The notes under the pieces were generated by a model. It had not been told where the DNA came from. It did no database searches and saw only the letters and a list, made by a program, of their open reading frames with translations. Shown here in pieces: positions 56,160-64,000 of a stretch of DNA of 64,000 nt (its first letter is position 1; every line of letters begins with the position of its first letter). A program made the translations under genes and the position numbers. Source of the DNA: Hydrogenophaga sp. (lineage in GTDB: Bacteria; Pseudomonadota; Gammaproteobacteria; Burkholderiales; Burkholderiaceae_C); contig NZ_JADMJO010000055.1 of NCBI RefSeq assembly GCF_018780385.1, forward strand, positions 1 through 64,000, in the 5' to 3' direction.

Positions 56160-56723
56160 ATGATCTTTTGGCCCTTGCCGACCAGGCGAGGCACCCAGCC
56201 TGCAGATTCCCTTTTGCGGCCATGCCCAGATGCCAGTTACCGGGAGTTCGATTTGACAAGCCACAGCCAACACACGTCCCTGGGCAGCTCGCGCCTTCAA
56301 CCTGTCTCGCGTGCGCTCCAGCGTGGCTTCACCCTGATCGAACTCATGGTGGTGCTGGTCATCATTGGGGTGCTGGCCGCGCTGATCGTGCCCAACGTGC
56401 TCGACCGCGCCGACGATGCGCGGGTCACCGCCGCCAAGACCGATGTGAACAACCTGATGCAGGCGCTCAAGCTCTACCGGCTGGACAACCAGCGCTACCC
56501 CACGGGCGAACAAGGTCTCAACGCGCTGGTGGTCAAGCCAACCGCCGGCCCGGTGCCGCCCAACTGGCGCCCGTACCTCGACAAGCTGCCTGCCGACCCC
56601 TGGAGCCGCCCGTACCAGTACCTCAACCCGGGCCTCAAAGGCGAGGTGGACGTGCTCTCGCTGGGTGCCGACGGTCAACCAGGCGGCGAGAACCGTGATG
56701 CCGATGTAGGCAGTTGGCAATGA
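56160..56723 (+). CDS. gspG: type II secretion system major pseudopilin GspG (start uncertain; TTG at about 56253 plausible)
   Basis: RGFTLIELMVVLVIIGVLAALIVPNVLDRADDARVTAAKTDVNNLMQALKLYRLDNQRYPTGEQGLNALV. Confidence 0.95.
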   Translation: MIFWPLPTRRGTQPADSLLRPCPDASYREFDLTSHSQHTSLGSSRLQPVSRALQRGFTLIELMVVLVIIGVLAALIVPNVLDRADDARVTAAKTDVNNLMQALKLYRLDNQRYPTGEQGLNALVVKPTAGPVPPNWRPYLDKLPADPWSRPYQYLNPGLKGEVDVLSLGADGQPGGENRDADVGSWQ

Positions 56724-56730
56724 AGACCCC

Positions 56731-57195
56731 ATGCAGCGCAGCCACGGCTTCACCCTGATCGAACTCATGGTGGTAATGGCGCTGGTGGCGCTGGCCACCG
56801 CGGGCGTGACGCTTTCCCTGCGCGACGACGGCTCGACGCGGTTGGAACGTGAGGCGCTGCGCCTGTCGGCGCTCATCGAGTCGGCCCGCGCGCAATCGCG
56901 CACCAGCGGACTGCCGGTGGTGTGGCGCAGTTTGCCGCAGGGCTTCGAGTTCGTCGGACTGCCTCCCCCGCGCAACGGCGCAAACGCCAACTCCGACAGC
57001 CTCGACAAGCCGCGCAGTTGGCTCAGCACGGACACCCGGTCGCAGGTGATCCAGCCCCCGGGGGCGTTGACCCTGGTGCTCGGACCCGAGCCGCTCATTG
57101 CCGCGCAGCGCGTGGTGCTGCAACAGGGGGATCGGCGCTTGACCCTGGCCACCGATGGCCTCTCGCCCTTTGCCGTCGTGCCCGAAACGCCATGA
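56731..57195 (+). CDS. gspH: type II secretion minor pseudopilin GspH
   Basis: HGFTLIELMVVMALVALATAGVTLSL; cluster position. Confidence 0.9.
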   Translation: MQRSHGFTLIELMVVMALVALATAGVTLSLRDDGSTRLEREALRLSALIESARAQSRTSGLPVVWRSLPQGFEFVGLPPPRNGANANSDSLDKPRSWLSTDTRSQVIQPPGALTLVLGPEPLIAAQRVVLQQGDRRLTLATDGLSPFAVVPETP

Positions 57196-57560
57196 GGGCG
57201 CAGCGGGGATTCACACTGATCGAGGTGCTGGTGGCGCTCGCCGTGATCGCCATCACCCTGGCCGCCGGACTGCAGGCCACCGGCGCACTCACGCGGGCAG
57301 CGACCCGGCAGAGCGACCAATGGCTGGCCCAGATCTGCGCTGAAAACGAACTCACCCGGCTGCGCCTGCTGCGCCAGTTGCCGGGCACGGGCGACAGCGA
57401 GGTACCTTGCTCGCAAGCCGGTCGGGCGATGCTGGTTCGCGTGGCGGTGCTGCCCACACCCAACCCCAACTTCCGGCGCATCGATGCGGTCGTGCAAGGC
57501 GATGTGGACGGCAACACCGTGAGATTGCTGTCCCTCTCGACCATTCTGGGGCGCTACTGA
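57192..57560 (+). CDS. gspI: type II secretion minor pseudopilin GspI
   Basis: MRAQRGFTLIEVLVALAVIAITLAAGLQATGALT; overlaps gspH stop. Confidence 0.92.
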   Translation: MRAQRGFTLIEVLVALAVIAITLAAGLQATGALTRAATRQSDQWLAQICAENELTRLRLLRQLPGTGDSEVPCSQAGRAMLVRVAVLPTPNPNFRRIDAVVQGDVDGNTVRLLSLSTILGRY

Positions 57561-57561
57561 C

Positions 57562-58275
57562 ATGGACTGCCCCCACGCTCCACCGCCTCGTCGTCCCCAC
57601 GGTTTCACCCTCATCGAACTGCTGGTCGCGATCGCGGTCATGGCCATGCTCGCGCTGCTGAGTTGGCGCTCCATCGACGGCATGACCCGCACGCAAACGA
57701 TCACACAGGAGCGCTCCGACGGTCTGCTGCGACTGCAATCGACGGTGGGCCAATGGGTTGCCGATCTCGATGCGGTGTTCGACACGGGGGAGATCACGCC
57801 GGTGGATTTCAACGGACAGACACTGCGCATCACCCGGCGCGACAGCGCCGAAACAGGCCTGGACAGCCGGGGTGTGCGGGTGGTGGCCTGGGCGCTGCAG
57901 CCCACGGCGGCGGGCAGGCAATGGTCGCGCTGGCAATCGGGGCCGCTGCTGCAGCGCGATGAGCTGGCACGGGCCTGGCAGCGGGCAGCCGACTGGGGAC
58001 GTGGCGCCGGGTCGTCGAGGCCCACCGCCTCAGTCAATGCTGTTGACACGGGGGCCGACAGTTCGCTGGCCTTGATCGCCATTGATCAATGGCAGGTCTT
58101 CTACCACCGGGGCGAGACCTGGGGCAATCCGCTCTCGTCCGTGGGCACCGAGGCTGCAGGCGTCGGCAGCATGCCCAACGGCGTGCGGCTGCAGCTCACG
58201 ATCGCCAGTGGCCAGGCTCTAAGCGGTGGTCTGATCCGGGATTGGGTTCGCCCCACGCTGGAGGCGGGCCGATGA
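57562..58275 (+). CDS. gspJ: type II secretion minor pseudopilin GspJ
   Basis: HGFTLIELLVAIAVMAMLALLSWRSIDGMTRTQ; cluster position. Confidence 0.92.
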   Translation: MDCPHAPPPRRPHGFTLIELLVAIAVMAMLALLSWRSIDGMTRTQTITQERSDGLLRLQSTVGQWVADLDAVFDTGEITPVDFNGQTLRITRRDSAETGLDSRGVRVVAWALQPTAAGRQWSRWQSGPLLQRDELARAWQRAADWGRGAGSSRPTASVNAVDTGADSSLALIAIDQWQVFYHRGETWGNPLSSVGTEAAGVGSMPNGVRLQLTIASGQALSGGLIRDWVRPTLEAGR

Positions 58276-59246
58276 GGTCAAGGAACCAACGCGGCGCGGC
58301 GCTGCTGCTGGCGATGCTCACCGTCACGCTGGTGGCCACGCTGGCCTCGGCGGCGCTCTGGCAGCAGTGGCGTTCCACCGAGATCGAGCAGGCCGAGCGC
58401 CAGCGCGTGCAGGCCGGCTGGATCCTGACCGGCGCACTCGACTGGGCCCGACTGATCCTGCGCGAAGACGCGCGCGGCAACCAGAGCAGCGGCAACGCCG
58501 ACCACCTGGGCGAGCCCTGGGCGCTGCCGCTGGAGGAAGCGCGCCTCTCCAGTTTTCTGGCCGCCGACAAGGCCAACAACGCCGACGACGACACCCTGCA
58601 GGCCTTTCTCTCCGGTGAAATCCTTGACATGCAGTCGCGTCTGAACTTCAACAACCTCGTGCGCACCACGGGAGGTGGCGCGACGGCCAAAGTGGAGACC
58701 TCCGAAGCCGATCTGCTCGCGTTCACGCGGCTCTTCGAGCAACTCGGCCTTCCGCTGAGCGAGCTCATCAACGCCTCCGAGGAGCTGCGCAACACCACAC
58801 AGCTCGCGCTCACCGACCCCCTTCCCTCGCGGACCGCGCTGGTGCCGCACAAGCTGTCGCAGCTGGGCTGGCTGGGCATCAGCCGCGCCAGCCTGGCCGC
58901 GCTGGAGCCGCATGTCACCGTGTTGCCCGAACGGACCGCCCTCAACTTGAACACCGCCAGCCCCGAGGCCATCCTTGCCAGCGTTCCCGGGCTGGACCTG
59001 GCCCAGGCCCGCCAGGTGGTGGCCGCGCGTGAGCGCAATCCGTTCAAGGCATTGGGCGACGTGCTCACGGCCGTGCCGGGCACCGCAGGCAACCTCACCG
59101 ATCAGACCCACGGCACCCGCAGCCGCTACTTCGAGGTGCGGGGGCGCCTGCGGCTGGAGAACGCGGTGATCGAGGAGCGGTCGCTGGTCGTGCGCAACAA
59201 CCTGGATGTGCGTGTGCGCTGGCGCGAACGTTTTGCCCGCCCGTGA
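58272..59246 (+). CDS. gspK: type II secretion minor pseudopilin GspK
   Basis: RNQRGAALLLAMLTVTLVATLASAALWQQWRSTEIEQAERQR...LNLNTASPEAILASVPGLDLAQARQVV. Confidence 0.93.
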   Translation: MRSRNQRGAALLLAMLTVTLVATLASAALWQQWRSTEIEQAERQRVQAGWILTGALDWARLILREDARGNQSSGNADHLGEPWALPLEEARLSSFLAADKANNADDDTLQAFLSGEILDMQSRLNFNNLVRTTGGGATAKVETSEADLLAFTRLFEQLGLPLSELINASEELRNTTQLALTDPLPSRTALVPHKLSQLGWLGISRASLAALEPHVTVLPERTALNLNTASPEAILASVPGLDLAQARQVVAARERNPFKALGDVLTAVPGTAGNLTDQTHGTRSRYFEVRGRLRLENAVIEERSLVVRNNLDVRVRWRERFARP

Positions 59247-59291
59247 TGCCTGTAGCCAACAACCTCACACCGCCTTCCGCTATATGAGCAC

Positions 59292-60665
59292 TTGTCGCGC
59301 AGGCTCTCTAGAATGGTCCGCTCTGTGGCCCTGCGCCACGCCAGCCGAGTCACTGTGCTGATCGTCACCCCGTCGGACTTTTCTGTTGCCACACCCGCGC
59401 CCGCGTCGGCCCTGTTCGACTGGGCCGAGTCGGCCAATGGCCAGCAGATCAACAACAGCGGCCAATGCGGCGCATCGCTGCTCCCCCGCGATGACGATGT
59501 GGTTCTGGTCTTGCCCCCTCGCGCACTGTCGTGGCACCGGGTCGCTCTGCCCAAGGTCGCCTCCAACCGCTTGCGAGCCGCGCTCGAGGGACTGCTGGAA
59601 GACCGCCTGCTCACCGAGGTGACCGAACTGCATTTCGCGCTGGAGGCGGGCGGCAAGTCGGGCCAGACGGTGTGGGTGGCCGCCTGCAACAAGATCTGGC
59701 TGCGCAGCTGGCTTCAGATCCTGGAAGGCGCGGGCAGACCCGTCACGCGCATCGTGCCGGCGATGTGGCCGCTGACCCAAGCCGAAGCACCGCTGGCCCA
59801 GCCTGGCGCTTCACGCAGCTTCGAACTCGACGTGCCCGCCCCCATTCACTGGGCGCACAACGAAGGCGACCAAGCCTGGCTGGGCAGTGCCAGTCTGCTG
59901 GGCGTGAGCTGCACTCCGCTGCTCGAGGCCAGCAGCAGCCTGGGTGGCAGCACCAGTGCGGCCGCCGTCAAAGCCTTGATGCCCTCCTCACCAGACCTCC
60001 CCGGTGAGGCCGGGGAGCACGACATCTGGCTCGCAGACCCCGGCGCGGCGGCCGTTGCCGAGCGGGTGCTGAACCAACGCTTCGAGCTCGTGGCGCTGCC
60101 GCAGTGGCTGCTGCGCTGCGCCCAGTCCGACTGGAATCTGGCGCAGTTCGACCTGAGCCTGTCCGCCGGCGCGCGGCGCGGTCAGCGCTGGCGACGCAGC
60201 CTCCGGCAATGGCTCAGCGCACCCGAATGGCGGCCAGCTCGCTGGGGTGCGGCCGCGCTTGTGGCTGTGCATCTGGTGGGGCTCAACACCGCCGCCTGGC
60301 ACGAGCGCAGCATGCTCGCAGCCAAACAACAAGCGGTGCGCCAGGCGCTGCAGCAGGCCTTTCCACAGGTCACGCTGGTGCTCGACGCACCGGTGCAGAT
60401 GCAGCGCGAGCTGGCGCGCTTGCAGCAGGCCAGCGGGGCCTTGTCGTCGGGCGACCTGGAAACGCTGCTGGGCGCGATCGACCAGGCCTCCGGCGGCCAG
60501 GGCTTGCTGCCGGCCACGATCGCCTACACACCGGGCGACGGGCGCTTCTCGGGTTGGCGCGCCACCGAAGAACAGTTGCGCGCCCTGCAGCAGGCGCTGC
60601 AGGGCGGTGGCTGGCGCGTGCGCCTGGACGGCAACGAGCTGTCCATCAACCCACCGGCACCCTGA
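59292..60665 (+). CDS. gspL: type II secretion system protein GspL (start uncertain)
   Basis: Actin-like cytoplasmic domain, TM at PARWGAAALVAVHLVGLNTAAW; cluster position. Confidence 0.88.
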   Translation: MSRRLSRMVRSVALRHASRVTVLIVTPSDFSVATPAPASALFDWAESANGQQINNSGQCGASLLPRDDDVVLVLPPRALSWHRVALPKVASNRLRAALEGLLEDRLLTEVTELHFALEAGGKSGQTVWVAACNKIWLRSWLQILEGAGRPVTRIVPAMWPLTQAEAPLAQPGASRSFELDVPAPIHWAHNEGDQAWLGSASLLGVSCTPLLEASSSLGGSTSAAAVKALMPSSPDLPGEAGEHDIWLADPGAAAVAERVLNQRFELVALPQWLLRCAQSDWNLAQFDLSLSAGARRGQRWRRSLRQWLSAPEWRPARWGAAALVAVHLVGLNTAAWHERSMLAAKQQAVRQALQQAFPQVTLVLDAPVQMQRELARLQQASGALSSGDLETLLGAIDQASGGQGLLPATIAYTPGDGRFSGWRATEEQLRALQQALQGGGWRVRLDGNELSINPPAP

Positions 60666-60671
60666 ATCCCC

Positions 60672-61217
60672 ATGGTCACACGTTCACGAACCACTTTCGC
60701 CGCGCCGCCTCTGGCCAGCTTCGCTGCGCCGCTGTCGGCCGCGCTGGATCGCCTGTCGCCCCGCGAGCGCAAGGCCGTGCTGATCGCCGGATGGGTCGTG
60801 GGTCTGGGTCTGGTGTGGTGGCTGGTGGTGGCACCGGCTCTCGCCACACTGCGCGAAGCCCCCGAGCGACACGCCCGGCTGGACGCCCAGCTGAGCCAGA
60901 TGCAGCGCATGGCAGCCACTGCCAACGCGCTGCGCTCGGGAAGCGATGCCCAGCCACCGGGACGCGACGCGGTGCTGCGCGCGCTCGAAGCGGCCACCGC
61001 TTCGCTGGGGACCACGGCCCAACTCACGGTGCTGGGCGACCGCGCCACCGCCACCCTGCGTGGCACAGCGCCGGCAGCGCTGGCGCAGTGGCTGGCTCAG
61101 GTGCGCATCAACGCCCGGCTGCTCCCGCTGGAGACGCAGCTCACACGAGACGTCGCCACCGGCGGCTGGAACGGCACCGTGGTGCTCACCGGGCCCGGTT
61201 TGGCCGGCGGCCCATGA
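60672..61217 (+). CDS. gspM: type II secretion system protein GspM
   Basis: RLSPRERKAVLIAGWVVGLGLVWWLVVAPALATL; cluster position. Confidence 0.9.
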   Translation: MVTRSRTTFAAPPLASFAAPLSAALDRLSPRERKAVLIAGWVVGLGLVWWLVVAPALATLREAPERHARLDAQLSQMQRMAATANALRSGSDAQPPGRDAVLRALEAATASLGTTAQLTVLGDRATATLRGTAPAALAQWLAQVRINARLLPLETQLTRDVATGGWNGTVVLTGPGLAGGP

Positions 61218-62008
61218 ACCCGCGCTGGCCCACCCGCCTGGCCTGGCTGGGCGCCCTGCTCGGGCTCGTCACGGCCCAGCTGCTGTTCGCGCCCGCGCGC
61301 TGGCTGGCGCACGCCATCACCTCGGCCACGGGTGGGCAGCTCCAGCTGGTCAATGCGCGGGGCACGGTGTGGCGCGGTCAGGCCGATGTGCTGCTCACCG
61401 GCGGCCAGGGCAGCCAGACGCAGGCATCACTGCCGCAAGGCGTGCAGTGGCGCTTGTCTCCCGCGCTGTGGGCCGGGGTGCCTGCGCTGGCGCTGCAGCT
61501 GAGCGCGCCGTGCTGCACACCACAGCCCATGGCTCTCACCTTCCGGCCTCGCTTCGGCGGCGCGGAAATTCACCTGGCCGCCTTCAGCAGCCGCTGGCCC
61601 GCCGACCTGCTGACCGGTCTGGGCACGCCGTGGAACACCCTGCGCATGGAAGGCCTGCTGAGCCTGCAGACCGAGGGGCTGACGCTGCGCTGGCACGGCA
61701 GTGGGAGTCGCCTGCAAGGCGCCCTGGTACTGGAGGCGCAAGACATCGCGTCGCGCCTGTCCACGCTGCGCCCGCTGGGCAGCTACCGCATGGACCTGCG
61801 CACAGACGCCGATGGCAGCAACACCGCCCTGTCGCTGCACACCCTCAGCGGGCGCCTGCAACTGCAGGGCCAGGGCCATTGGGTGGGTGGACGCCTGCGC
61901 TTTCAAGGGGTGGCTGAGGCCGCGCCCGACAGCGAGGCCGCCCTGGCCAACCTGCTCAACATCATCGGGCGGCGGCAGGGCCTGCGCTCGCTGCTCAACA
62001 TTGGCTGA
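61214..62008 (+). CDS. gspN: type II secretion system protein GspN
   Basis: MNPRWPTRLAWLGALLGLVTAQLLFAPARWLAHAITSATGGQLQLVNARGTVWRGQADVLL; overlaps gspM stop. Confidence 0.9.
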   Translation: MNPRWPTRLAWLGALLGLVTAQLLFAPARWLAHAITSATGGQLQLVNARGTVWRGQADVLLTGGQGSQTQASLPQGVQWRLSPALWAGVPALALQLSAPCCTPQPMALTFRPRFGGAEIHLAAFSSRWPADLLTGLGTPWNTLRMEGLLSLQTEGLTLRWHGSGSRLQGALVLEAQDIASRLSTLRPLGSYRMDLRTDADGSNTALSLHTLSGRLQLQGQGHWVGGRLRFQGVAEAAPDSEAALANLLNIIGRRQGLRSLLNIG

Positions 62009-62052
62009 CATCTCCGATGTTTCAGCACCCCACTTACCCTTACGATCGCGCC

Positions 62053-64000
62053 ATGAAACCGAGCTCCACCGCTGCCACCCCCGGCAAGACCGTGACGACC
62101 ATGGCCCTGGCCACGCTGCTGGTGCTCGGGCTCTCCACCGTGTCGACCGTGCGGGCACAAAACCGCAACGGCGAGCCCGTCACGCTGAACTTTGTGGCGG
62201 CCGAAATCGAATCGGTGGCACGCACCATGGCCACCATCACGGGCCGCAACGTGGTGGTCGATCCACGCGTCAAAGGCACCATCACCCTGGCCACGGAACG
62301 CCCGGTGTCACCCACCGCCGCGCTCAACCAGTTCGCCGCTGTGCTGCGCTTGCAGGGCTTCTCGATCGTGGACACCGGAGGTCTCTACAAGATCGTGCCC
62401 GAGGCCGACGCCAAGCTGCAGGGCAATGTGGTGAACGCAGGCTCGGTGAACGCGTTGCCCACCTCCAACCAGGTCGTCACGCAGATCTTCCGCCTCAACC
62501 ACGAGTCGGCCAACAACCTCGTGCCGGTGCTGCGGCCCTTGATCGGGCCCAACAACACCATCAACGTCAATCCCGGCAACAACTCGCTGGTGATCACCGA
62601 CTACGCCGACAACCTGCAACGCATTGGCCGCATCATCACGGCACTGGACGTGTCGGGCGCGACCGATGTGGAGGTGATTCCGCTGCAGCATGCCGTGGCG
62701 GCCGATCTGGTGGCCCTCGTGACGCGGCTGATCGACCCGGCCGTGGCCGCTGGCGGCGCCGGGCAGCCCGAGGCCACGTACAAAACCACGCTGATCGCCG
62801 AGCCGCGCAGCAACAGCCTGGTGCTGCGCGCGGCCAACCCTGCCCGGCTGGCGCTGGTGCGCTCTCTGGTGGCCCGACTCGACCAGCCTTCATCGGCCAA
62901 TGTCAGCGGCAACATCCACGTGGTCTACCTCAAGAACGCGGACGCGGTGGCGCTGGCCTCCACCTTGCGGGCGGCCCTGGCGGGCGAGTCGTCGGCAACG
63001 GGCAGCAACGGTGGCAATGGTGGCAACGGCAGCAGCACCCGCGCGTTCACCACCGTGGCCAGCTCAGGTTCCGCCAACCCGGCCACCAGCCCGGCCAGCA
63101 CACCGGTGGCTGCCAGCGCGCAACCGTCCACCGGCGGCCAGATCCAGGCCGACCCGGCGACCAATTCGCTCATCATCACCGCGCCCGAGCCGCAATACCG
63201 CCAACTGCGCGCGGTGATCGACCAGCTCGATTCGCGCCGCGCACAGGTGTACGTGGAGAGCCTGATCGCCGAGGTCAATGCCGACAAGGCGGCGGAGTTC
63301 GGCATCCAGTGGCAAGGCGCGCTGGGCAAATCGGGCGACTCGCTCATCGGCCTGCTGGGCACCAACTTCGGTACCGGCGGGCAGAACATCATCGACCTGG
63401 CCAGTGGCAACGCCACGCCCACGCCGGGCCTGAACGTGGGTGTGGCCCGGCGCACCAATGGTGTCTACGTGCTGGGCTTCCTCGCGCGATTCCTGCAGCA
63501 GAACGGCGAGGGCAACATCCTCTCGACCCCCAACCTGCTCACGCTGGACAACGAAGAAGCCAAGATCGTGATCGGTCAGAACGTACCCTTCGTCACCGGC
63601 CAGTTCACCAACACCGGCAGCAACAACGGCTCGGTCAACCCGTTCCAGACCATCGAGCGCAAAGACGTGGGCCTGACCCTGCGCGTGAAGCCGCAGATCA
63701 GCGAGAACGGCACCATCAAGCTGACCATCTTCCAGGAGGTCAGCAGCGTGCAGGCCTCGTCGATCAACTCGGCCTCGGGCCTCATCACCAACAAGCGCTC
63801 CATCGAGTCCACCGTGCTGGTGGACGACGGCGCCATCGTGGTGCTCGGTGGTTTGCTGCAAGACGAATTTTCTGCCAACCAGGACAAGGTGCCCGGTCTG
63901 GGCGATGTGCCTGTGTTCGGCAACCTCTTCAGAAGCGAAACCCGCTCGCGCCGCAAGACCAACCTGATGGTGTTCCTGCGGCCCGTGGTGGTGCGCGACG
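62053..64000 (+). CDS. gspD: type II secretion secretin GspD, truncated at the right window edge
   Basis: ATG at 62053; VTLNFVAAEIESVARTMATITGRNVVVDPRVKGTITL...VLGGLLQDEFSANQDKVPGLGDVPVFGNLFRSETRSRRKTNLMVFLRPVV; frame open to 64000, absent from the ORF track. Confidence 0.96.
   Translation, partial: MKPSSTAATPGKTVTTMALATLLVLGLSTVSTVRAQNRNGEPVTLNFVAAEIESVARTMATITGRNVVVDPRVKGTITLATERPVSPTAALNQFAAVLRLQGFSIVDTGGLYKIVPEADAKLQGNVVNAGSVNALPTSNQVVTQIFRLNHESANNLVPVLRPLIGPNNTINVNPGNNSLVITDYADNLQRIGRIITALDVSGATDVEVIPLQHAVAADLVALVTRLIDPAVAAGGAGQPEATYKTTLIAEPRSNSLVLRAANPARLALVRSLVARLDQPSSANVSGNIHVVYLKNADAVALASTLRAALAGESSATGSNGGNGGNGSSTRAFTTVASSGSANPATSPASTPVAASAQPSTGGQIQADPATNSLIITAPEPQYRQLRAVIDQLDSRRAQVYVESLIAEVNADKAAEFGIQWQGALGKSGDSLIGLLGTNFGTGGQNIIDLASGNATPTPGLNVGVARRTNGVYVLGFLARFLQQNGEGNILSTPNLLTLDNEEAKIVIGQNVPFVTGQFTNTGSNNGSVNPFQTIERKDVGLTLRVKPQISENGTIKLTIFQEVSSVQASSINSASGLITNKRSIESTVLVDDGAIVVLGGLLQDEFSANQDKVPGLGDVPVFGNLFRSETRSRRKTNLMVFLRPVVVRD

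Noticed and set aside
60104-62008. 634-aa plus-strand ORF spanning gspL-gspN
   Set aside because: Only the 3' part (from 61214) is real, as GspN; the upstream extension is out of frame with gspL/gspM and not protein-like.

Overview
The window is a contiguous, high-GC betaproteobacterial chromosome segment. Gene content and order point to Burkholderiales, probably Comamonadaceae; this is inferred, not tested. Most of it is core genome: gltB (truncated at the left edge), a RAYT/IS200-like transposase, an MFS transporter, dgt-aroB-aroK-pilQPONM, mrcA, cyaY/lptM/lysA, msrPQ, ccsB/resB, cytochrome c4/engB, two LpxL-type acyltransferases, metK, a PAS histidine kinase, an SDR, a 7TMR-DISM protein with degenerate GGDEF, CIRCE-groES-groEL, tal/hexR-like, a seven-gene dipeptide-type ABC operon with two substrate-binding proteins and an M20 hydrolase, DUF3047, a ComEA-like HhH protein, two porins, coq7/osmC, ilvA, a CobT-like protein, and a type II secretion cluster (gspC / gspGHIJKLMN-D, gspD truncated at the right edge). 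No CRISPR array, prophage, rRNA or tRNA was found. The best leads are non-coding or subtle: (1) a compact sRNA-like gene upstream of ilvA with its own promoter, a perfect 9-1-9 palindrome over the -35, a C-rich anti-SD-like hairpin and an intrinsic terminator; (2) a SAM-II-type pseudoknot in the metK leader; (3) a CobT homologue in which both conserved glutamates are substituted; (4) perfect inverted repeats directly after each of the two SBP genes in the ABC operon. I did not find a clearly novel multi-gene system.
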